DNA of 5,220 nucleotides. It comes from Xanthobacteraceae bacterium. Its GTDB lineage: Bacteria; Pseudomonadota; Alphaproteobacteria; Rhizobiales; Xanthobacteraceae. Within the stretch, counting starts at the first letter, position 1; the number at the start of each line of letters is the position of its first letter. Shown here in pieces: positions 1 to 4,999 of this stretch. Location: assembly GCA_030043175.1 (NCBI GenBank), contig JASHYD010000424.1, forward strand, positions 1 through 5,220, written 5' to 3'. The notes beneath the pieces were generated by a model. The model had not been told where the DNA came from and did not search any database. It saw nothing but the letters and a program-made list of their open reading frames with translations. The position numbers and the translations under genes were made by a program.

Positions 1-120
1 AGTACACCTGTGGCTTGGACCGCAGCATCGATCAGGCGATTGACCAACGCTGGCTCCCCACTCTGAGCCGCGTACTCGCGAACCGAGCGCCGCCCCCGAA
101 ATTGCCTCGTTTACTTCTAT
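1..120 (-). pseudogene. nitroreductase family protein, N-terminal part, broken (runs off left edge)
   Basis: Reading the minus strand from 120 to 1 gives IEVNEAI-S-G, then after a one-base shift RRSVREYAAQ, PALVNRLIDAAVQA. This is the classic start of nitroreductase-fold flavoproteins: an RRSVR FMN-binding motif followed by an LIDAAVQAPSA-like helix. These enzymes bind FMN and reduce nitro compounds or quinones with NAD(P)H. Two lesions are visible. The expected start codon is ATA (118-120), although a strong Shine-Dalgarno sequence AGGAGAGG (129-136) lies 8 bases upstream. The frame also changes at a run of five C (93-97; five G in the coding sense), where removing one base restores the ISGRRSVRE reading. 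The segment after LIDAAVQA reads TGV rather than the usual PSA, so further drift is likely. The rest lies outside the window. Family assignment is from motif recognition; the broken state is read directly, although one indel in a homopolymer could be a sequencing error. Confidence 0.62.
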
Positions 121-128
121 GGCGTGGT

Positions 129-136
129 CCTCTCCT
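129..136 (-). promoter_or_regulatory. ribosome binding site of the broken nitroreductase gene
   Basis: The minus strand reads AGGAGAGG, an almost ideal Shine-Dalgarno sequence, 8 bases before the ATA codon at 120-118. It fixes where translation once began and shows that the start codon, not the leader, was lost. Confidence 0.55.
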
Positions 137-176
137 GAGTTCAACGTACAATAGGCTCGCGTCAGCGGCGCGCTTT

Positions 177-201
177 GACGACGGTCAAAAAAGCCGTCGT
201 C
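177..201. repeat. perfect inverted repeat between divergent genes
   Basis: GACGACGG (177-184) and CCGTCGTC (194-201) form a perfect 8-bp stem around a 9-base A-rich loop. A wobble pair and a T-A pair can extend it by two. It lies between the minus-strand nitroreductase remnant and the plus-strand ATP-NAD kinase-like gene. There is no T tract on either strand, so a rho-independent terminator is unlikely. A regulator-binding site or a structured leader is possible. No convincing -35/-10 pair was found in 121-302. Confidence 0.35.
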
Positions 202-302
202 GAGCACAAGCTCAGAAGTGATGCCGCGAAAAATTACGATAAATCAACGCGAAGAGGCCGCGACGCGCATATGACTCCGCCGCTAAGGCCCATAGTTCTG
301 CG

Positions 303-1439
303 ATGCCCAGGATAGGATTCATCATCAATCCAATCGCCGGAATGGGAGGACGCGTCGGGTTGAAAGGCACCGACGGAGTGCTCGCCGAAGCCGAGCGGCG
401 CGGAGCTACCGCGGTTGCGAACGCAAGGGCGTTGGAGATGCTCCAAGCCCTTGAGGGCTTGCTCGCTGGCACACGTTGGCAAGATTCCGTCACCTGGCTC
501 AGCGCCGACGGAAACATGGGATACGACGCGTTGCGTTCCGCAGGCTTCACCGCGATCGAGATTCTGCACCGCTGCCAGGACGTGCCATCGGCTCTCGACA
601 CCAAAGCGGCCGTAGAAAAGCTCATCGCGTCCGGAGCAGAACTCGTGGTGTTTTGTGGCGGCGACGGGACCGCGCGCGATATCTGCAGCATTACGGGTGA
701 GGCAACGCCGATCCTCGGCATTCCGGCTGGCGTCAAGATGTACTCCGGAGTGTTCGGCGTCACGCCGCACCGTACTGCAGAGATTTTGGTGCGCTATCTG
801 GCCCGGCAGGTCGGCCTCACGCGGGTCGAAATCGTCGACCTCGACGAGGACAAGTACCGCAAGGATGAATGGGCGGTCCGGCTGTACATGTCGGCGCGCT
901 GCCCGTTCGAGCCCGCCTATGTTCAGTCCGCCAAGGCGCTGGTCACCGGGCAAGATGAAGAAGCCGTCAAGGACGATATCGCGGCCCAACTGCGCGAGGA
1001 CATCGAAGCAAGCCCGGCCACTTTATTTCTGTTAGGACCTGGCAGCACCGTGGAGGCGATCGGCCTCGCTTTGCATGCTAAGAAGACGCTGCTTGGCATT
1101 GATGCCGTCGCCGGTGGCAAGATCGTAGGGTCGGACCTGTCGGAGCGCCAGATCCTCGAGCTTCTCGATCGCTACCCCGATCGCAAGCTTGTGCTCAGCC
1201 CGATCGGCGCCCAGGGATTCGTGCTTGGCAGAGGCAACCAGCAACTGAGCCCGACGGTGATCCGTCGCGTCGGCGCTGCGAACATCATCATCGTTTCGAC
1301 GCCGGCCAAGCTCGCGCTTACTCCCGTGCTGCGATTCGACAGCGGGGATGACGAACTCGATGGGGAAATGATCGCACGCAAGTACCTGGAGGTCATCATA
1401 GGCTACCGTCGCTCGCGACTGGCAAAGACGGCCGGCTGA
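303..1439 (+). CDS. ATP-NAD kinase-like protein (AcoX / COG3199 family)
   Basis: A 378-residue cytosolic protein with the hallmarks of the ATP-NAD kinase-like family that includes AcoX of acetoin-catabolism clusters. Residues 5-20 read GFIINPIAGMGGRVGL, the family's N-terminal signature. Residues 116-126 read VFCGGDGTARD, containing the GGDGT nucleotide/catalytic motif of NAD and diacylglycerol kinases. Residues 137-153 (ILGIPAGVKMYSGVFG) are the conserved loop after it. A second domain follows with LLGPGST (243-249), LLGIDAV (263-269), SPIGAQGFVLGRGNQQLSP (299-317) and VSTPAKL (331-337). Length is normal for the family and no lesion is visible. The ATG at 303 is preceded by an in-frame TAG and only a weak AAGG about 15 bases upstream. 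The true substrate of this family is not established; phosphorylation of NAD or a related molecule is inferred. The gene stands convergent to the broken PLP enzyme, with no intact partner left beside it. Confidence 0.9.
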   Translation: MPRIGFIINPIAGMGGRVGLKGTDGVLAEAERRGATAVANARALEMLQALEGLLAGTRWQDSVTWLSADGNMGYDALRSAGFTAIEILHRCQDVPSALDTKAAVEKLIASGAELVVFCGGDGTARDICSITGEATPILGIPAGVKMYSGVFGVTPHRTAEILVRYLARQVGLTRVEIVDLDEDKYRKDEWAVRLYMSARCPFEPAYVQSAKALVTGQDEEAVKDDIAAQLREDIEASPATLFLLGPGSTVEAIGLALHAKKTLLGIDAVAGGKIVGSDLSERQILELLDRYPDRKLVLSPIGAQGFVLGRGNQQLSPTVIRRVGAANIIIVSTPAKLALTPVLRFDSGDDELDGEMIARKYLEVIIGYRRSRLAKTAG

Positions 1440-2031
1440 TGAAAGATTTGGCCCAACTAGAATCAGTAAGGAGTGAGGAACGCTCGATGAACTACGTGCC
1501 GTACACCGAGCGCGAACGCACCACCGGATGTTCTCCCAGCAGCGTCTCAACCCCCAATATGACAATCCCAGCGCTGACACGCGCCGTCATTGCGCGTAGA
1601 TGCCTGCAAGCCCGTTCCGGCGGCGCTGTCCACGATGTCAACGGCGGCCAATGCGGCTGCGGCCTCGCCGGCGCAAGCGGATTGGAGAAGATGTAGAAGA
1701 GTGAGGTCTCACGCAGATATCGGATGATGGTGTCGTCACCGGCGATGTAGCCGCCGTTGATCCCGAAAGCCTTGCCGAGCGTCGCCACCGGCAGATCGAC
1801 CCGGCCTGACTGCGTGAACTCCTCCGTCCCCCGCCCTGTCGTTCCGAAGGCGCCGACGCCGTGAGAATCTTCAACGATCACGATCGAGTTCTCGTCGAAC
1901 GCACGATTGTAGGTGCGGGCCAGCTGCATGATGCGGTCGAGCGGCGCGTGGCTCCGCGCATGCTGAAGATGCCGTCAGTGATAATGATCGCCCGGGCATA
2001 CTTGCCGGCAGAAGCCGCCAGCGCTCGTTCG

Positions 2032-2167
2032 AGCTCAATCGCCGCGTAGGCCGAGGAGAACAGCATGGCGGCGAGCCGGCCATGGAAGGCGGCGAGCCGG
2101 CCATGGAAGGCGGCGAGCCGGCGTTCGAGCGCAACATGCGGTGACCATGTCCCGCTGATGAAGCTCA
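2032..2167. repeat. short direct repeats bounding the misplaced segment A
   Basis: AGCTCA occurs at 2032-2037 and again at 2162-2167, flanking the 'FISGT...SSAYA' segment of the PLP pseudogene. On the minus strand the flanks are CGATctgTGAGCT and CGATTGAGCT, so the repeat may be about 10 bp with a 3-base gap. The repeats sit exactly at the B/A and A/C joints. This suggests microhomology-driven duplication and deletion, or insertion with target duplication. Confidence 0.45.
2064..2122. repeat. 21-bp tandem repeat, 2.8 copies, inside the PLP pseudogene
   Basis: Two identical 21-base units occupy 2081-2101 and 2102-2122. A third unit (2064-2080) lacks four bases (AAGG). Each begins CATGG and ends GAGCCGGC. 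On the minus strand the unit encodes RLAAFHG in frame, giving RLAAFHG twice followed by RLAAMLF. Relatives of the enzyme should have this stretch once, so it is a local expansion by slippage or unequal exchange. Confidence 0.85.
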
Positions 2168-2310
2168 CAGATCGAGATGCTTGTGGACGTACTTTTTGGC
2201 TGGGCGGGCAAGCACGATCGCGTTGATGATGCAGTTGTGGTTGAGCACATCGCTGATCACGGCTGTCCGCTCGGTCACGAGCGGTGGCACAAGCCTGGTA
2301 GCCTGGAATT

Positions 2311-2573
2311 CGCGTCGCTATCGAATGAGAGCGATGAGCGGATCGTGGGTGGTCGTCTTACGATGATGGGGCTCGTCACCACTTTGTTCACTGACCCAAA
2401 CATGATCGATCGGCACCTGTTCACGGACAACCACTCTTATCGACCCGACTATCTGTTCTTTCGCAATGATCGCCGTCAGCACTCAATCGTTCTGACTTGG
2501 CCACCTCGTGCAACCCGAAGAGCAGTAGTATTCAAGATGAACTCGCGGCCGAAGAATTCCGGGCCGTGAGCCG
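2311..2573. other. stretch without a recognisable gene
   Basis: No recognised family in any frame. The minus strand has a 54-codon open frame starting with GTG (2482) and ending at TAG (2318-2320), containing IVGSIRVVVREQVPIDHVW. It lies in the same frame as segment B of the PLP pseudogene but does not resemble that enzyme's N-terminus. The plus strand has an open frame through 2569 whose first part is antisense to segment B; its later part (around DRHLFTDNHSYRPDYLFF) matches nothing I know. Neither has a ribosome binding site. Decayed coding sequence is the likeliest content. Confidence 0.4.
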
Positions 2574-2593
2574 GCCCCGCGAATTGTCGGGGC
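2574..2593. repeat. GC-rich inverted repeat upstream of the 284-residue gene
   Basis: GCCCCG (2574-2579) and CGGGGC (2588-2593) form a perfect 6-bp stem with an 8-base loop. It is followed on the plus strand by AAAAG and on the minus strand by non-T sequence, so it is a poor terminator in either direction. Its role is unknown. Confidence 0.3.
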
Positions 2594-2613
2594 AAAAGCA
2601 TAATGCTCTTTGC
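2592..2613. promoter_or_regulatory. imperfect palindrome, possible operator, upstream of the 284-residue gene
   Basis: GCAAAAGCAT-A-ATGCTCTTTGC reads almost the same on both strands: GCAAA pairs with TTTGC and GCAT with ATGC, with a one/two-base mismatch between. Its 22-base span and position about 63 bases before the ATG at 2677 suit a dimeric regulator site. No clear -35/-10 pair was seen nearby, so this is a suggestion only. Confidence 0.25.
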
Positions 2614-2676
2614 GCAAGGCGATAGCCGATGCGTGGTTCGACAGCTTACGCGACGGATGGATACGGTGGAATAACA

Positions 2677-3531
2677 ATGAACGATACCGAGCGGGAAGCG
2701 ATCATCCTCAACTCCGCCTGGGAGATGATCGACGGGATGGTCAACTGGGCGATCTTCGCGAAGAACGACTGCACAGAGCTGACCAGTCTCATGTTCGAGA
2801 CCAGTGCACACGCGCGGCTTTTCGCGATCCTGCTCGGCGATTTCCTCTCGGAGATCCGCGCCTTCAAGGGCGATCCGATTCCGCTCGGGCTGAAGCCGGC
2901 GCCCAGCAAGGCGCGACCGTCCGATCTGACGTTCCTGTTCAACCTGCGGCACGTTTGCACCAATCCGAAGCTCGGCTCCGACACGGCCGCACTGTCCACA
3001 ACGATCGAGGCGTTTGCGACCTGGCTGGAGGGGGAATTCACCGCAACAGGCGTCAACCTACATACGATCGACGTCGTCGCGGACCTGCGCGTCGCGCGCT
3101 ATCGCTATCTCAAGATGTGCGGCGACATGGCAAAACATAACCTTGCGCGTCTTGCCACGAACGTGGGCCATCTTCGCAAATTGCTCGAGCAGGCCGGCCA
3201 TCCGGTCAGCGAGCAGCAGGCGTATTTGGCTGTCGAGGCTTTCTTCGAGTGGTTTTTTCAGGACATCTTCGTCTGCCATGCCAGCTCGATCGGCGAGTTC
3301 CTGAACAACATTCGCTGGGCGATTTACGAGTATCTTCAGCCGGAGTTTCGGCGGTCGTGGCACGTACCGGCGACTTCGACCGTGGGGTTCCAGAGATATG
3401 GATACCATGTGCCGACGGCGATTACTGAGCCGGTGGCGTTTGCGATGTATTGGGACGCGATGAACCGCTCGCGGAGGCAGCCCTATGTTCGTCGGCTTGT
3501 GATCTCGAAGTACATGAAAGAGCGGTACTGA
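2677..3531 (+). CDS. hypothetical protein, 284 residues, alpha-helical, unknown function
   Basis: I do not recognise this protein. The start ATG at 2677 is chosen because GGTGGA (2665-2670) lies 6 bases upstream; an earlier in-frame ATG at 2629 lacks such a site and its extra residues look non-coding. There is no signal peptide and no convincing membrane segment, so it is probably cytosolic. Predicted helices dominate. Notable features are an aromatic/acidic N-terminal helix region (SAWEMIDGMVNWAIF, 13-27), a proline-rich linker (GDPIPLGLKPAPSK, 65-78), a basic patch RYRYLKMCGDMAKHNLARL (141-159), an aromatic stretch AFFEWFFQDIF (188-198), and a basic C-terminus. The GDxxKHNxxRL pattern resembles helices of HEPN-like domains, but no full RxxxxH nuclease motif is evident, so this is a weak structural hint. 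The frame is intact and codon use looks normal. It is flanked by broken genes on both sides. Confidence 0.8.
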   Translation: MNDTEREAIILNSAWEMIDGMVNWAIFAKNDCTELTSLMFETSAHARLFAILLGDFLSEIRAFKGDPIPLGLKPAPSKARPSDLTFLFNLRHVCTNPKLGSDTAALSTTIEAFATWLEGEFTATGVNLHTIDVVADLRVARYRYLKMCGDMAKHNLARLATNVGHLRKLLEQAGHPVSEQQAYLAVEAFFEWFFQDIFVCHASSIGEFLNNIRWAIYEYLQPEFRRSWHVPATSTVGFQRYGYHVPTAITEPVAFAMYWDAMNRSRRQPYVRRLVISKYMKERY

Positions 3532-3534
3532 TCA

Positions 3535-3739
3535 TTGGAATTTTGGGGGACAAGGGGTCGAAGATGCGGTCCTGGTCAATTCCCTCAAGAGCGTCTCCTC
3601 TCGTAGCATCCGCTTGACCTGTCTTGTCGATGGCTTCGGCCATGTCGCGAAATGGCGCCGCGATGTCGGACTTGGATAGCGTCGATCGCGGAACCTGGGC
3701 AGTAGTGATCGGGAAGTCAGGAATCAGGCTATTCGGCAT
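3535..3739 (-). pseudogene. phage-type hypothetical protein, N-terminal fragment
   Basis: From an ATG at 3739 the minus strand reads MPNSLIPDFPITTAQVPRST, then SKSDIAAPFRDMAEAIDKTGQA. This pattern (LIPDFP, QVPR, DIAAPF, A-x-DKxGQA) resembles the start of proteins I associate with tail/structural regions of alphaproteobacterial prophages. Full-length relatives are several hundred residues. Here recognisable sequence ends after about 40 residues, and the frame then runs antisense into the end of the 284-residue gene. Shine-Dalgarno support is poor. It starts five bases after the stop of the preceding minus-strand fragment, as in a compact phage operon. The phage link is from memory of sequence patterns, not a search. 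Confidence 0.4.
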
Positions 3740-3744
3740 TTGGG

Positions 3745-3985
3745 CTAATCCGTACTCGGCCAAACGTGCGGCGATGGTTCGTGCTCGATCGCCGGCATCA
3801 CCTCGATCGTCTTCACGGGCGGTACATTCTCGAAAACGATCGTGATGCCAGGATGATTTTGTGTCGCGTGCCGGCTGGCAGAGCTGGTGACTCCGGCTGC
3901 CTCCTCACGCGGCCCCGGCTCCTGCCGGTAGCCTCAGGAGGCTTGGGCCTTTCAGCTGGATTGAATCGCGGCCGATACTGCGGGC
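3745..3985 (-). pseudogene. possible C-terminal fragment of a phage structural protein
   Basis: The minus-strand frame is open from 4017 to a TAG at 3745-3747. It reads QYRPRFNPAERPKPPEATG, later NHPGITIVFENVPPVKTIEV, and ends HVWPSTD. No suitable start codon exists (the only ATG is at 3798), so it can only be the tail of a longer gene cut at about 3985, where an opposite-strand gene begins. The 'I-x-I-x-F-x-N-x-P-P' strand pattern resembles the C-terminal ends of some phage tail tape-measure-like proteins. It directly precedes the LIPDFP fragment on the same strand, which supports a common phage origin. Identity is uncertain, and the reading could be a chance open frame. Confidence 0.28.
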
Positions 3986-4151
3986 ATGGCCAAGAAACCG
4001 GAACCGCCGAAGTCGATCATCTGGAACGTCAAGATCGCTGCCAACCGTATGGCTTGGCACTGTCGAGGCGCCGGATGAGGCCACCGCGGACGAGAAGGCC
4101 GCGGCGGAACTCAAGGTTGCGGCTAACAGGCTGATGGCGGTTAGGCGATGA
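3986..4151 (+). pseudogene. small conserved rhizobial protein, frameshifted
   Basis: From ATG 3986 the frame reads MAKKPEPPKSIIWNVKIAA. After position 4043-4046 the sequence continues in another frame as VWLGTVEAPDEATADEKAAA, ELKVAANRLMAVRR, ending at TGA 4149-4151. Joined, this matches a family of about 55-60-residue proteins of unknown function that I recall from Bradyrhizobium-like genomes (KPEP...W.V.KIA.KAVWLG.VEA.D...AIEKAA.EFKV.A.RL.AVRR). The expected AKAV codons are short by two bases (AACCGTA where about AAGGCCGTA would be expected), so a 2-base deletion best explains the break. No clear ribosome binding site is present. Confidence 0.65.
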
Positions 4152-4214
4152 CCCGCCGCCATCGCCAAGGCACTCGGCATAGGCCGGGCGAGCGTCTATC
4201 GGGTTTTGGAAAGG
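4152..4214 (+). pseudogene. serine recombinase (resolvase/invertase) C-terminal HTH remnant
   Basis: Immediately after the TGA at 4149-4151, in the same frame, the sequence reads PAAIAKALGIGRASVYRVLE. This is the helix-turn-helix found at the C-terminus of Tn3-type resolvases and related invertases (typically '..G.S..AIAKALGIGRASVYR.L'). The catalytic N-terminal domain is absent, and the frame continues past it into unrecognised sequence. Only about 20 residues survive, so this marks an old mobile element rather than a working enzyme. Confidence 0.6.
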
Positions 4215-4381
4215 ATACCTCCCGCCTGGGGCGCGCGGTTTTTCAGTGGCAGCACCAACGCGAGCGCGGTAGCCGCCACGATCTCCGGGACTCTAGGACG
4301 CCCCGGAGGGGTCGCGGTGCTCTGCCGCGTGTGCAGCCACTTTCGCTACACCAGATTTGTGGCCGACCATGCAGGCAAGCC
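4215..4381. other. non-coding remainder with an inverted repeat (4283-4308)
   Basis: No recognisable gene. CTCCGGG (4283-4289) and CCCGGAG (4302-4308) form a perfect 7-bp inverted repeat with a 12-base spacer, downstream of the hsp20 stop codon on the minus strand. There is no following T run, so it is at best a rho-independent terminator without its tail. The plus frame continuing from the recombinase remnant (IPPAWGARFF...) resembles nothing known to me. Confidence 0.3.
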
Positions 4382-4897
4382 CTATCCTGCTTTGACCTCG
4401 ATCTTCTTCTCGCACTTGATGGCCTCTGGTCTCTTGGGCAGCCTCAGCGTGAGGATTCCATTCTTGAAATTTGCCTCGATCTTGTCGGTGTCGACGCCTT
4501 CCGGCACTGCGAAGCTGCGTTCGAAGGAGCCGAACCGGCGTTCGTGAAGGTGGTAGTCCTTCCTTTTCTCCTCCTTCTCTTCCTGCTTTTCGCCCCTGAT
4601 CGTCAGGACGCTGTTGGCGAGCTTCACGTCGATATCCTTCTCCTCCATTCCCGGCAACTCGGCCATGACCTCGTAGGCATCATTCTTCTCAACGATGTCG
4701 ACGGTTGGCGCAGCGCCCCATGTTGATTCGCGTCGCCAGAACGGCTCGACGTCAAAAATAGAACGACGGAAGGGGCGGCGCCAGAAGTCTCCCTCGAAGT
4801 CCTCGAAAAGACGGTCGATTTCGCGGCGCAGGCTTCCGAACGGCCGCCACGCCTGCAATGCTGTGGAACGCTCGGTGGGTTTTTCCTCGGTCTTCAT
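4382..4897 (-). CDS. small heat-shock protein, Hsp20/alpha-crystallin family
   Basis: A 171-residue ATP-independent chaperone that holds unfolding proteins until other chaperones refold them; it forms large cytosolic oligomers. The N-terminal arm is aromatic and charged (AWRPFGSLRREIDRLFEDF, 16-34; FWRRPFRRSIFDVEPFWRRE, 38-57). The alpha-crystallin domain spans about 64-155: VDIVEKNDAYEVMAELPGM (66-84), VLTIRGEK (97-104), a highly charged loop EEKEEKRKDYHLHERRFGSF (107-125), SFAVPEGVD, and the A-x-x-x-NGILTLRLPK signature (142-155). The C-terminal tail has the IEV motif (166-168, I-x-I/V type) used for oligomer contacts. ATG 4897 was chosen because similarity to relatives begins near MKTEEKP. 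No Shine-Dalgarno precedes it; an in-frame ATG at 4987 exists but would translate through the hairpin sequence. The leader hairpin (4901-4940) suggests structural control. Confidence 0.9.
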   Translation of the reverse strand: MKTEEKPTERSTALQAWRPFGSLRREIDRLFEDFEGDFWRRPFRRSIFDVEPFWRRESTWGAAPTVDIVEKNDAYEVMAELPGMEEKDIDVKLANSVLTIRGEKQEEKEEKRKDYHLHERRFGSFERSFAVPEGVDTDKIEANFKNGILTLRLPKRPEAIKCEKKIEVKAG

Positions 4898-4900
4898 TGG

Positions 4901-4940
4901 CGATGGGACGCGCCGGGCGCTCCGCGCCCGGCGCCCATCG
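4901..4940 (-). promoter_or_regulatory. strong GC-rich hairpin in the hsp20 leader
   Basis: GCGCCGGGCG (4910-4919) and CGCCCGGCGC (4925-4934) pair perfectly over 10 bp around a 5-base loop. After a 3-base bulge (4907-4909) six more pairs form between CGATGG (4901-4906) and CCATCG (4935-4940). The hairpin ends three bases before the hsp20 ATG. Small heat-shock genes of rhizobia are often controlled by RNA thermometers (ROSE elements), but the ROSE pairing with a Shine-Dalgarno is not visible here and the stem is very stable. It may instead be a terminator for the upstream minus-strand gene or an insertion near the start. A TTGACA (minus strand, 4956-4951) just upstream has no matching -10. Confidence 0.5.
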
Positions 4941-4999
4941 GCATAAATGCTGTCAACACACTGCTTTGAGGGGTGTGGGGAGGACATCAGCGAGCGGGC

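Larger units (their letters stand above)
1490..2310 (-). pseudogene. PLP-dependent acyltransferase (glycine C-acetyltransferase/KBL-like), rearranged and frameshifted
   Basis: The minus strand carries many motifs of the alpha-oxoamine synthase family (COG0156; 2-amino-3-ketobutyrate CoA ligase relatives), which join an amino acid and an acyl-CoA using PLP. Seen are VISDVLNHNCIINAI with LARPAKKYVHKHLDL (segment B, 2168-2293), FISGTWSPHVALERRLAAFHG with AMLFSSAYAA (segment A, 2043-2165), then ELERALAASAGKYARAIIIT, DGIFSMRG, EDSHGVGAFG, GRGTEE, TLGKAFGINGGYI (PLP lysine codon 1771-1773), LFYIFSNPLAPA and GVETLLGEHPVV (segment C). In known members the order is A-B-C; here it is B-A-C, so the gene cannot make the normal fold. 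Other lesions are a TGA at the end of B (2165-2167) and frame changes near 1950, 1675, 1605 and 1518, plus a tandem-repeat expansion inside A. The N-terminal part before A is missing. The C-terminal edge is blurred between about 1440 and 1518. The pseudogene is tail-to-tail with the ATP-NAD kinase-like gene. Confidence 0.8.

Noticed and set aside
212..989. Minus-strand open frames across the ATP-NAD kinase-like gene
   Set aside because: They are antisense to a gene with strong family motifs, and their translations show no domain pattern.
1439..1696. Plus-strand open frame overlapping the kinase-like stop (ATGA), with an AAGGAGTGAGG before a second ATG at 1488
   Set aside because: From about 1500 on it is antisense to recognisable PLP-enzyme sequence (GEHPVV, HLRAMTAR). 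The Shine-Dalgarno look-alike is probably chance in decayed sequence.
2064..2122. CRISPR-like array
   Set aside because: The 21-bp units are directly joined without spacers and lie in coding-derived sequence; it is a simple tandem repeat.
2177..2569. Plus-strand 130-codon open frame
   Set aside because: Its first 40 or so codons are antisense to the VISDVLNHN segment of the PLP pseudogene, and the rest matches nothing known and lacks a ribosome site.
2574..2593. Rho-independent terminator upstream of the 284-residue gene
   Set aside because: The stem is only 6 bp and no T tract follows on either strand.
2476..2952. Minus-strand open frame overlapping the start of the 284-residue gene
   Set aside because: Mostly antisense to that gene, whose frame is better supported by its start site and normal protein character.
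4148..4726. Plus-strand 192-codon open frame across the hsp20 region
   Set aside because: Its 3' two-thirds is antisense to hsp20 (low-complexity LLLLF from the charged loop). It only crosses the recombinase remnant in a different frame.
4951..4956. TTGACA on the minus strand as a -35 element for hsp20
   Set aside because: At 17 bases spacing the -10 position falls in the GC-rich hairpin with no TATAAT-like sequence, so no promoter is claimed.
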